This document shows, piece after piece, positions 9,001 through 15,379 of a DNA stretch of 64,000 bases (its first letter is position 1; every line of letters starts with the position of its first letter). Source of the stretch: Nemania diffusa. Its lineage: Eukaryota; Ascomycota; Sordariomycetes; Xylariales; Xylariaceae. The stretch covers positions 3,472,001-3,536,000 of the forward strand of contig JBBPUQ010000002.1 in NCBI GenBank assembly GCA_038501195.1, read 5' to 3'. Under the pieces are notes generated by a model. It saw nothing but the letters and a program-made list of their open reading frames with translations. It did not search any database and was not told where the DNA came from. The translations under genes were made by a program, and so were the position numbers.

Positions 9001-10930
9001 ATTCAAATGGATCCCTTGTCTCCTTCAACCGCTCACTGCTGGGTCCTACCAGAGACGCTGGAATATCACTCTTCTTTGACTGATAAGCAATAGATTGGTC
9101 CTCGTGTCGTTTCTCCCTACGACTCTCTCTTCGGCTTGGTTTCTGGCTTTCTCGTGAGTCATTCGTGTATTCTTCAACTTTCGCGGTGCGGTCCAAGTCA
9201 TCATAATACTTATCACGACGGCGGCTCCCCTTTTCAAAATCACGATACAAGTCGGGTTCCACCCTCTCCTGGCGGCGCTTCTCTCTCTTGTCGTCACGGG
9301 TAGTCTCCGGCTCTTGCTTGTAATGTTTTGTAGAAGAAAGTACATCGCGTAATACATGATCATTATCATTTTTCTCATTTTTCTCGTTATGCTCGTCGAT
9401 ACTAGAGCGTTCAGATTGCCATTTCGTATTATCAGCACGAGCTTTTTGGTATTTGTTCTGGTCGGCGTTTCGCGCAGACCTCAATAATGCACCAATAGCA
9501 GCATCCGAACTCCAAGGTGAACCTGTAGAAGGGTCAGGGTGTCCAACCACAGGGGCTGGGGCGGCAACTTTGGTTATTGGCTGTGGTGTTGAGTATGCTG
9601 GGTGAGTGTCAACAGACTCGAAGACTTTTGTGTGTACCGGGGTTATCGGTTTTGGCTGCTGAATTGGAACCGGTTCCGGTCGGGACCTAGGTGTCGAGTT
9701 TTGATGTGCAGAAACAATGGATCCACGACCCGCGTCGAAATGGGATGGGTCAGAGGTCGGTACTGGGAAGACATGCTGCAGAGGACGGCCTTCGACCGAC
9801 GCCACCGTCTCCCCAGGGGCAATCGATGGCTCGTAGTGTGGCCGCACATCATTAAGGGTGCTGCGATCCACGCGCTCAAAGCCGCAGGGGGTCTGGACAA
9901 ACCCTCGGAGCGAATTTATTGGGCCGAACAACTTAGGATCAACAAGAGAAGGTTTGCGATTCAGTGGGATGTGTTGGGGATACAGCTGCGCAGGTTGAAC
10001 GGACGCGTCAAAGTGAGAAGGTCTGCCCCCGTTGGCCGGGAGATGATGAGATGAGCCATACGCAAGACCATTATCGCTATCGTCCTCGCCTGACTCGTCA
10101 TCCGATGAAGCAGACTCCCAATCCGAGTCATCGGAGGAGGAGGAATCCCGGCTTGGTTTAGAGTTTCCGATCCCCTTGTTCCCGTTCCCGCTATTGGTTC
10201 GGCGAAACTGATTAATTGCGGCGACGGCCCCAGATAGCGTTGACGGGCGGGTTCTTCCCGCTGCTCGCAGATCCTCGGTATTTTTTTGTCTCGCCAACTC
10301 GGCGAACTGGCGGCCTAACTCAATTATTTCTTCGTCAGTCTGTACACGCTTGGGAGGCCGTGGCCTCTCTACGCCACCGTCTATCCTCGAGGGCTTCTGA
10401 CCACCAGAAGGACTAAACTCGCGGCTTCTGCGCCGTTCGACGTAGCCTCTGCCGTAAGCGAGGTCCGAACCAACGGACGAGGACGAGGAATTTCCAAAGC
10501 GTAAGAACTTGCTACGCTTTTTCCTGATACGACGGCGCTGCTTCTGGCCATCTCCGGAGAAGAACGCGCCAAGTCCAAATTTCTTAGCAGGTCGGGAGAT
10601 ATTCAAGAGCGACGAAGAGGTGGAGGAGGAGGAGGATGTGAAGGAGTAAGAGCTCGAGAGAGCGCGATCGCGATTGCGCGCTTGGGAGGATTCGGGAGGG
10701 TATGGTTCCTGGTATGGCTGCTGATACGGCTGCTGATACGGCTGTTGGTATGGCTGTTGATACGACTGCTGGTATGGCTGCTGGCGCGGTTGCGGCGGGG
10801 AGTCTTCATGGGAAGGGATAGAGGCTGGAAGGGGGTGAGTCTGGAGTTGCTCTCTAGATTGACGGCGTTCTTTGCGCCGGCGGCGAGAGCTCTCGGGACT
10901 CCGCCGGCGATGATGCTCCCGAGACATCAT
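1..10930 (-). CDS. lah: Leashin (LAH)-type giant Woronin-body tether / 'involucrin repeat' protein, N-terminal part, cut by window edge
   Basis: The frame opens with ATG-ATG at 10930-10925 and shows no stop down to base 2, giving 3643 codons with no intron needed. The N-terminus is Arg-rich (MMSREHHRRRSPESSRRRR), followed by a Gln/Pro/Tyr repeat, a Ser tract, an acidic SDDSDWESASSDDE segment and the stretch KLFGPINSLRGFVQTPCGF. Further in come SWGENQTKHYIVETPE and two Ala/Gly-rich hydrophobic patches (near 7950-8035 and 6095-6150). The rest is low-complexity acidic/Ser/Pro sequence punctuated by Lys clusters. From memory, this architecture is that of the fungal family annotated 'involucrin repeat protein', which includes leashin. 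Leashin anchors peroxisome-derived Woronin bodies to the cell cortex or septum. The C-terminal half, which would confirm the assignment, lies outside. The family call is fairly firm; the specific role is inferred from it. Confidence 0.78.
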   Translation of the reverse strand, partial: MMSREHHRRRSPESSRRRRKERRQSREQLQTHPLPASIPSHEDSPPQPRQQPYQQSYQQPYQQPYQQPYQQPYQEPYPPESSQARNRDRALSSSYSFTSSSSSTSSSLLNISRPAKKFGLGAFFSGDGQKQRRRIRKKRSKFLRFGNSSSSSVGSDLAYGRGYVERRRSREFSPSGGQKPSRIDGGVERPRPPKRVQTDEEIIELGRQFAELARQKNTEDLRAAGRTRPSTLSGAVAAINQFRRTNSGNGNKGIGNSKPSRDSSSSDDSDWESASSDDESGEDDSDNGLAYGSSHHLPANGGRPSHFDASVQPAQLYPQHIPLNRKPSLVDPKLFGPINSLRGFVQTPCGFERVDRSTLNDVRPHYEPSIAPGETVASVEGRPLQHVFPVPTSDPSHFDAGRGSIVSAHQNSTPRSRPEPVPIQQPKPITPVHTKVFESVDTHPAYSTPQPITKVAAPAPVVGHPDPSTGSPWSSDAAIGALLRSARNADQNKYQKARADNTKWQSERSSIDEHNEKNEKNDNDHVLRDVLSSTKHYKQEPETTRDDKREKRRQERVEPDLYRDFEKGSRRRDKYYDDLDRTAKVEEYTNDSRESQKPSRRESRREKRHEDQSIAYQSKKSDIPASLVGPSSERLKETRDPFEYQVADDTLPAPQHAIPARPLTPVIMTVEREPDFSNFESYVPYERLSRKDSFERELQDAQKAHKAAEHTVDTATKPTFATATVSDIPEHQYERSSKQETSSQDHSQHSSPSPQPKDPVLDDADRAYREARLVRRIREQEERSRSSSPERSVVDKWKDGKDTANSSQTISTSTVDHPKQKSAYDGPNADVRIDNVLEHPKELARFRVYGSRRRSSTVPVFSARDPSAERERPMLNLIRPTPAPSPAPEKQQFKDLDVPSSSTETATNPVSTGVQDGVVSPPSTLPSKAVSWGENQTKHYIVETPEREDDPYSETKVIVPAETRKYQTGKNNKWSALAAAAFSGAGVGVVASSIANQGVNTDAAREHVEPSDVPQLSRRRSSLQFDDLYDDPPIPGPKPPSPRSSQMPGRFAEDPVFMANIAAGLEGSGFDPNIIIEDAKFHRRDSPPGSDESFSPSAPATSRDAWDNGQDIDDTGLTNKGKGVSLDNPEIFSEASKRERRTREKAVEQDIFKKSVTAVYASDEEQNVPPSKLSRKEKKKRDKAARIEVQEDDQILSDVASLYEEPEPIIEDWAETSLKRKKPKRPKRANMIQPDSRDSEIDLQRTTDVELSRVADLTGPSHTFPDSRATEPESSSATRNADLKSGRWKPTVHDFDASWKSTAQEEVSGDFAAFRQEEPTASSKDKNRKKKASKDSASNEPLPSSPLTTVASELPHENSYHIVEPELKASRRDQPNLTDIESSRSIAVSEAQEETARWNVDEDPDLRRSQRDPSLSRHAALTRDIVYSPEDIVSSNQRRENTPAAEEEWVDLPKKSKKKKKLKRDETTREESPARSDFQFPHPAEVSVDSSKETLNDRLLKELLSRSAPSDKRLEGDEKGEKTKLTGAPGGFPDDEDILEEDKPSDTTMRAAELKDNKEGGNSSFFGRFKSSIGLGEEKPQPRIQGEKDNSFLGKAGALVASAGFTGAASALAPRKSPEEVINAAREISLPREVETPERHPSPPPETEFIDPEIVEREIRPAIDPTYGDLLPLPPSRPSSPAPTLDEGIPPLPESRPGTPEDDREKVLLSQKSAHVRRRSDVPLRLKTPSHSAIPIQFRLGQRSTPASPGILKQSPGGSPIVATPETGSTSKVRARPMSWESTRAFKPLLLVERTSREVAATPTLLEEEPRLSDASDRVPDQASPTPSHTSTPHEDLQDNRLTQVVVPQPSESPPLPPLTSEPEPESPTPRPDAVDAVSKNRSSYLLYWSPPSTDNPKDVDLSEVSPTLRAAERRTVLEELKEDIPEDITYADLLQPVPTNLDTDTLVASAAVDNHMGSGQVPMGTKEGIPDVTASGEPTGFSDKIDANETGDNDVESNEVTFIPEVGAKRGKKGKNKSREIEPLAETSSVEASTDPNVPLSSDAVEVHLKTTEKDDFALAKASKKDKKKKKKRQSQGSTPDESKPVEAPLPVEDGDEFFDAPAELVVAKSEPEEAATSALVRADVDTASEPPVETLADVPLNELTKDLIEASADVLVEASTETPAEVPAEALTEALAEVPHDVLVKTPTDTVAIAPSGITVEGPIKATVEDLVDVPVKRLIEDVPEAPVDIVVEAPTEGLVDIPAKVYNDAPVEVPVDAPASVAPETSASEEPVVTTKKGKKKKRKSQARAPELEDDLRAPIPDGDSQEVTTTNDPITAEDPVATPEGVSLERAMSSPVPEIPPTVSQQGKEDDSENRVPQEKEESLSIPAVEMTALGERLPSDLSSEIAHAVEIETPKQSPKRPETPPVEAKPVFSKPDEITAEDTIQSSATDKERPATTPKKSKKKKKGKASQTREPELESSTPEDTRTDTALVEESGQEKVADLNLPKAIDEPGLVVEAMPSEHVPATDPDSLINAVTEAVRPSPVIVSDEVVENSDAVSETRQPLSDIQEIVLAEAEPASKEIGHDTQESERGLLNQPSEPSTVLIERHTTDASQPPVSNDAEQSPLKPITASGIETQQEPQPTDTIQDLLAVNASDDLHAASAQSLDAVEPSNILSDPVCEAQISDPDQLISDEPKQPIDLSEDLQDKKEKTQESDSVVFDAHEVAANLPQLEDDKEQLTMDPLSTEQVIEPSPIVDDRALDLEQAVLPADGPSIDIASPSKKSKKGKKSKKATRQVDVVAASEDVALPKPEEKVALDDQVATDPTTLPATIQLESTTDDPWPESTTSEKEGEENRETTLQVVEPVPRIEDLTQPLVEAERRVEPSVPEGNADATEQTAEPGSLLSTTKADLLSERELPEADPEAEVVSTKKKSKKKKKRDSGPLASGSNDVVPDITDSPAAQQDKSEALPPSEVTDASIQPMANEPSADTVDATQVVNTTEDSSPSSKKSKKKKKQSIALPEIEDTSDLPGPNSEAVPDLKEVSAIPEQVKEDDADVSSTSTSTKKSKKDKKKKRQSVQFADPIEESTQIPVHSTSSFPTSGLVTEPDEISPGTLKEPATVGELAGSSASSASLPSDQSRDDHALQGSIEPHSVDTDPSAIPLPAEDELSTYLAQPESSPQAEFHVQAEDDRALEPRDHGETVYTDESTDLQPQHDVETSANRDPEGEMQIEKQVIVQNKPTESDTIFDPPVKADEFVPSNDSIPAKPELVTEEPILAPAEEKSSLTTKKGKKDKKKRKGKFSESQDSTSDSPALVATTEEGIVLGGMQESASVSMPIEPEVGRTESVDPQQPIEQAVVEQHTLNDQLPESTTETEVHEEDKSESTVPAVVSPLASDIPASPTFKDEAKNEGHIVDVPPFSQQETLEVLQVSDTLKFQTEEQGPQSDKPAVTPLSITDDQGQLGEEAHTRDSPILQLEAEIANASSTEQPATSLTLEPEPSLGAQASEEQSPESTIGRKSKKDKKKKKKRDDSLAVDQLDMTQNASPEPGSGLQTPTIAIEQMPTESWPETVEDQVISSQPVDTYTQELDSHREVSPAFVAALSPVSIDGPISQPVTSDTLSDQLPVGDEATYNDLEEPLIEKGKEKGKEASLMDN
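370..7420 (-). repeat. Recurrent Lys-cluster blocks (KKxKKKKK) inside the leashin-type protein
   Basis: Read on the minus strand, short blocks such as KKDKKKKK, KKSKKKKK and KDKNRKKKA recur near 380-415, 1075-1110, 1742-1776, 1924-1950, 2155-2190, 2598-2632, 3570-3600, 4074-4104, 4707-4745, 4880-4905, 6545-6575, 6928-6965, 7250-7285 and 7390-7420. Each is commonly preceded by a Ser/Thr-Pro or Ala position and followed by Gln/Glu-rich acidic sequence. Spacing is irregular (about 150-1600 nt), so this is a diverged modular array rather than a tandem satellite. On the plus strand it appears as CTT/TTC-rich runs. Confidence 0.7.
4130..4560 (-). repeat. Degenerate short-period coding repeat (V/A-E-x-P type) in the leashin-type gene
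   Basis: Between two Lys clusters the frame becomes a run of five- to twelve-residue units such as PAEVP, AEALT, VEAPTEG and VPVDAP. The DNA core at 4388-4447 repeats ggcctcagct-like units with a 15-nt period. It is a low-complexity tandem expansion in the same reading frame as the gene, so it does not disrupt coding. Confidence 0.6.
10700..10785 (-). repeat. 15-nt tandem repeat coding QQPYQ units at the leashin N-terminus
   Basis: About six copies of a 15-nt unit (plus-strand form ctgctgatacggctg) encode successive Q-Q-P-Y-Q / Q-Q-S-Y-Q pentapeptides roughly 50-75 residues after the start codon. The units differ mainly at synonymous positions (tac/tat, cca/ccg), which points to selection on the peptide. 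Confidence 0.75.
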
Positions 10931-12911
10931 CTTGACAATTATTACTTATTGGCGATTAATCATGAGGCCTACCATAGAGGACTCTATAAGGGTTGTTGCT
11001 AGTGGACAGTGGAACGCGACAACCACGATAAATGGTTTGATATACCGCCTCGACGGGGTCAATGTCAAGAGGCTTGGGGGAATAGTGCAGGTTATGTTAG
11101 GTACAGATGTAGACCATCGGGTTGTTTTGTTTAGATAGAAACCAGAAACCAGACCCTGGGTGGGACTCATAATAACACAAAATGGCACTAAACCCGAGCA
11201 GCTGGGCACGCAAGGCAAGCTGAACACCCAGAACGTGCTAACCTATCTAGATAGATGGTAGGTAGATTAGAATATACAGAGTACCTACCTACAGTACTCG
11301 AGATAGCCGGCGGGAAACGCTACGCTACAAGGTTGGGCAGTTGAGAAGCCCCACAGGATTTTCATTGCCAACTGGATGCACTCCATAAACCGAGTGGCTG
11401 GTTGGTTCCCTGTTTCCTCGTTCCCCATTTCAACTACCACTAGAGCCCGCGAATGGGCGCCCTCTTCACGCATTATGCATTAAATTTTTTGTACTCTGTA
11501 TCCTATGTTCGATTGTGTTTGAGTATGCGGTGCCACGTCAGTTGGCGGATACGTCTACTTTTTGGCCACATTCTGCACACCAACGCCTCACTCAAGCTGC
11601 CGGCACGCGTACTACAGCACGCAGTACGACAAGCGACAGCACGAGTAGAGATTTCAGCCTGCAGGCGCACGCACAATCAGTTCAATGCAAATGGACAGTG
11701 CAAGAAATAACTTAGCTATACAGAGGCCAACAGCAACAGGAATAGATTGAAGGTCTAGATGTTTTGTTGAAAATGATCTGATCAATTCACGTTGAGTTGA
11801 GTTTACTCGTACTCAGCCTTTGTCTAGCCCTTGTCCTTCTCTTAAGAAACATCTGCCTAGACCCGATGCAGTTATAGAGAGCACGGTCACTCATGTATAT
11901 ATGCCTACAAGTAGTCAGAACTATGTGCTCTCTTTCGGACTATTAGGACTTTCATTATTGAACTATCTGTTAGACTAGTTTCGGGTTGATACTATGTAGC
12001 AGTTCACTTATTTTCACAAGATGTAGTCTACTAGGTACCTAGGTAGGTAGTTAGTAAAAAGTCATTTAAGCCCGAGGTAGTCATATATCAAAGCAGTAAT
12101 ACAGTTATTTCCTAAACTCTACTTGAATATTTCACAGGGTTCCTATAGGTATGATGTAGTCCAGCAGTCAATTGAATTAGGATATTCTGTACAGTGTGTA
12201 CACCCAACAAAACCACGTAGCTCTTAATCCTATTCTTCTTACATGATTAGATGTCTTGTATCTACTAGCCTGGACGAGTAATATTTATATATCTAGATTC
12301 TACATATATACATACATATGGACCAGATTCTCTGTAAATAGACTAGATACCCGAGCCTTGACAGATAACCTCCGCGTAGCCAGTCGGTACACACGCCGCA
12401 GAGAAAGACCATGTGGGGTGAAGCCATCGGCATATCAATTGGAACATACATGTATTTCCCGTCGTTACCTTCTTTAACGCATACTTGCCGCGTTTACTCC
12501 GGGCATCACGTTGTTGAACACCAAAATTGTGCATACGTACATATGCTATCTACATGTAGACAGGTAGTGCAATATTAAAAGGTTCAAATACCCAAGACCA
12601 CATACCTATTTCTTAGGCGCCCAAATACCTGCATGTTCTTACTATTACAGATATGTCTCATATAAGTGCCTATTCGATGGATGCGTGGTCCTAAAGTCCC
12701 TAATAACCTGCAAGGTTTAACTTCTATCATACGTAAGGGGTATGGCCCTATGCTAGCAGCTAGGACCCAGGTAGAGATCTACCTTAGGTACCTACGTACA
12801 TCCCATAGGTATTTGTCTAAGTCAAGAAAACCACTTGTCTATGCCTATCCTCGTGCTACATCGTATCTATCTATACGAGAATATATCTATACCTCTTGCT
12901 GACCTATATTT

Positions 12912-12932
12912 TATATATATATATATATATAT
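12912..12932. repeat. (TA)n microsatellite
   Basis: An uninterrupted alternating TA run of about 21 nt in intergenic DNA, with a further TATATT just upstream. Confidence 0.9.
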
Positions 12933-13316
12933 CACCTACGTATATACAAATAATAGTTATTCTTCCTGTCAGCTGTTGCCACTCCAAACTTTATCTCCTT
13001 TATTACGTCGTCCTACAGTAGGTAGGTACCTACCATATTAACAGGATCACGGACTGATATCGGAGATATGCCTGTACTTACTACCTAATACACGGGTAAT
13101 TTTTTATCTGTCTATCTTCTACCTATCTAGCTAATTGCCGTCTCACTCCACGCCGCCGAGAACCAATTTTGAGACATAGGGAGCAAACATGGCATCTTAG
13201 CTTGGCCTTTTCCAGCCAACCAGCATCGATAAACAATCGCAATTGCGGCGCAGGCTCCCCTGTCCAATATCCAATACCGTCCCCTAGCAAACAGGTGTTG
13301 TGTTATGTTCGCCCAC

Positions 13317-13529
13317 CTAGTCCCAGATGTCATTCTCTAGATAACATAGCATAACTACTAGCATTGCTTTATCTGTACAGACTACGATCTCCTCAACCAC
13401 CAGCAATACATACTTCTCTTCGTCGCCGGTCTGCGATTTAATTACATCCTCGTCATCGGTATTGCCGCTGTCACTGTCACTGTCACTATCACTGTCGCTA
13501 TCATTGTCATTATTCACCGCATCAGCCAT
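13317..13529 (-). CDS. Candidate small Asp/Ser-rich ORF or first exon, uncertain
   Basis: The ATG at 13529 opens a 70-codon frame starting MADAVNNDNDSDSDSDSDSD and continuing SGNTDDEDVIKSQTGDEEK. The SD run comes from the hexamer repeat at 13466-13514. Directly after GDEEK there is a strong fungal donor (AA then GTATGT), so the frame could be a first exon rather than a complete protein. I could not find a convincing downstream exon. The remainder of the ORF (YVLLVVEEIVVC onward) looks unlike the start. It lies divergently 363 bp from the mannosyltransferase start codon. It may equally be promoter DNA that happens to be open. Confidence 0.22.
   Translation of the reverse strand: MADAVNNDNDSDSDSDSDSDSGNTDDEDVIKSQTGDEEKYVLLVVEEIVVCTDKAMLVVMLCYLENDIWD
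13466..13514. repeat. Imperfect hexamer repeat (GTCACT)n
   Basis: Roughly eight units of tcactg/tcattg-type hexamers. On the minus strand they encode alternating Ser-Asp in the open frame at 13317-13529. Confidence 0.8.
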
Positions 13530-13892
13530 CCTTCTTCACCGTCGTCCAGAACGAGAAATAATATAATTCCCCTACCTGCCCACAAGGGCCTCGACAGTCG
13601 CAAACCTTGACGCGCCGACTTCGATAGCTAAGACCAACCCGATCGCATAGACTACTCCGTGTCCCCGGCATTCACAGGCGACACCTATCCCGATTCGCGC
13701 CATCCAACACGGTCGCCGGCCTTGAACAGGTTTGAATTCGATCGCCACAGCAGTCATCGCGCAGGTTCTCCTCGACGAGGGCAGCAAGCCCGGCCCGACC
13801 CAGCACTCGGCTAGCTGACGCGTATCGGGCCTACATCATATCCTTCGGTCTTGGCTCTCGTGCTATCCATCGCAGTTACACCACATATTCCT

Positions 13893-15379
13893 ATGTCCCT
13901 AAGCCGGAGTCCCTCGCCAATTCCCGGTGGTGGTTGGTCGTCCCCTGGCTTAGATGTCGTCTCCAGCGGCCGATCCAGCCCAGCGAAGATGACCTTTTCT
14001 GGTTCGAATACTGGAGCCGTTACGTGGGAGTCAGCACGAATGAAGTCTCGGGGCGTCGCTGGTTATCCGTCCTTCTCAACTCAAAATCAAGGCTTCTTCA
14101 CCCGCAATATGCGCCGTATATCAAGTAGTCTCCCATCCTTCTCCGTCAAGAAGGATGCCGGGTACGTGGACAAGGATTTAAAACCGAGGCCAGTGCAATG
14201 GAGAATACCCTTGCTAGGGCGCATACAGACCTTCATAACACGAATGAGTAGAAAATGGAAGGTCCGCGCCGTGATAGCCATTCTTCTCCTGGCTTGCTAT
14301 ATACTATTCTATGTCACACGTAAGTCATTATGCTAATACTATCTAGTCGCGATGCTAACATGGTCGCAGCCCTCCACTATTACTGGAGGAGAACAAGCTG
14401 GCTCGGGGGTGGGCAGAAGTTTGTCATCATCCTTGCGGCCAACGTCGGCGGCGGCGTCATGGAATGGAAAGGCGCAAGAGAGTGGGCGATTGAGAGAGAC
14501 AGCGTCCGGAACAAACGTAAATACGTCGCCCGATGGGGCTATGATCTGGAGATTGTCGATATGAGTACCAAAAAACGCTACGCTCATGAATGGCGAGAGA
14601 GCTGGGAAAAGGTGGACAGTATCAGAAACAGCTTCCGGAAATATCCCAAGGCCGAATGGTAAGCTTTTTTAACACCTCAGATCTTCACACAGGCCCGGTT
14701 CTAAAATTGCCACAGGATTTGGTGGTTGGATCTCAATACGTTCGTCATGGAACCATCCTATTCACTCCAGAGCCATCTCTTCAATAACCTCCAAAAGCAT
14801 ATATATCGAGACATCAATGAGTTCAACCCGCTCAATCTCACTCATCCACTTAAAGCCAATTACCTCGACCCTGAGGCTCTCAGCGCTGTTGGGGATGGAA
14901 GCGTCAACTCAGTAAATATGATGCTGTCCCAAGATTGCGGTGGGTTCAACCTAGGATCCTTTTTTGTCAGGAGAAGTGAATGGACAGATCAATTGTTGGA
15001 TATCTGGTGGGATCCCGTGTCATATGAGCAGAAGCATATGGAGTGGGAGCACAAAGAACAAAGTGCACTACAACAACTCTATACCACGCAGCCCTGGATT
15101 CGAAGTCATACTGCATTCCTTCCCCAAAGAATGATCAACAGCTTTCCAATCGGAGCCTGCAATTCGAACGGTAACGATACACGTATCCATTACGACCAGA
15201 ATGATCGAGACTTCGTTGTCAACATGGCAGGTTGTGAGTTTGGACGTGACTGCTGGGGGGAGATGTACAACTTCCGCGAACTCAGCTACTACCTCAACCG
15301 AAATCCCTGGGAGCGTTTCAAGGAGGATCTGGTGGCAGTCATCTGGTTCAAACTAACGGGCCAGAAGGTGAGGTTATAG
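13893..15379 (+). CDS. Golgi alpha-1,6-mannosyltransferase, GT34 family (MNN10/MNN11 type)
   Basis: Exons are 13893-14319, 14370-14658 and 14716-15379, giving 459 codons plus stop. Introns of 50 and 57 nt have GTAAGT/GTAAGC donors and CAG acceptors; the first has a GCTAAC branch site. I chose ATG 13893 over the in-frame ATG at 13851 because MSLSRSPSPIPGGGWSSPG resembles the usual start of this family. The layout is type II: a Ser/Pro-rich cytosolic tail, one membrane helix (KVRAVIAILLLACYILFYV, about residues 120-140), then the GMA12/MNN10 catalytic domain. Landmarks are VIILAANVGGGVMEWKG, WDxW-like EWIWWLDLNTFVMEP (acidic metal site), QDCGGFNLGSFFVRRS and WEHKEQSAL. Known family role: the M-Pol II complex that extends the alpha-1,6 mannan backbone of N-glycans in the Golgi. 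The sequence does not settle whether it is the MNN10 or the MNN11 subunit. Confidence 0.9.

Larger units (their letters stand above)
10931..13892. other. Intergenic region between divergent leashin-type and mannosyltransferase genes
   Basis: About 3 kb separates the two divergent start codons. It is rich in dispersed TAGGTA/TACCTA words (near 11240-11295, 12031-12050, 12780-12800, 13017-13035) and contains a (TA)n run and a hexamer repeat. No recognisable gene was found. One Asp/Ser-rich reading frame at 13317-13529 (-) is treated separately. Confidence 0.6.

Noticed and set aside
399..9093. Many plus-strand open frames rich in Ser and Phe across the first 9 kb (e.g. 5865-6623, 4548-5051)
   Set aside because: They are reverse-strand shadows of the giant minus-strand frame; the poly-Phe/Leu runs are the reverse of its Lys codons.
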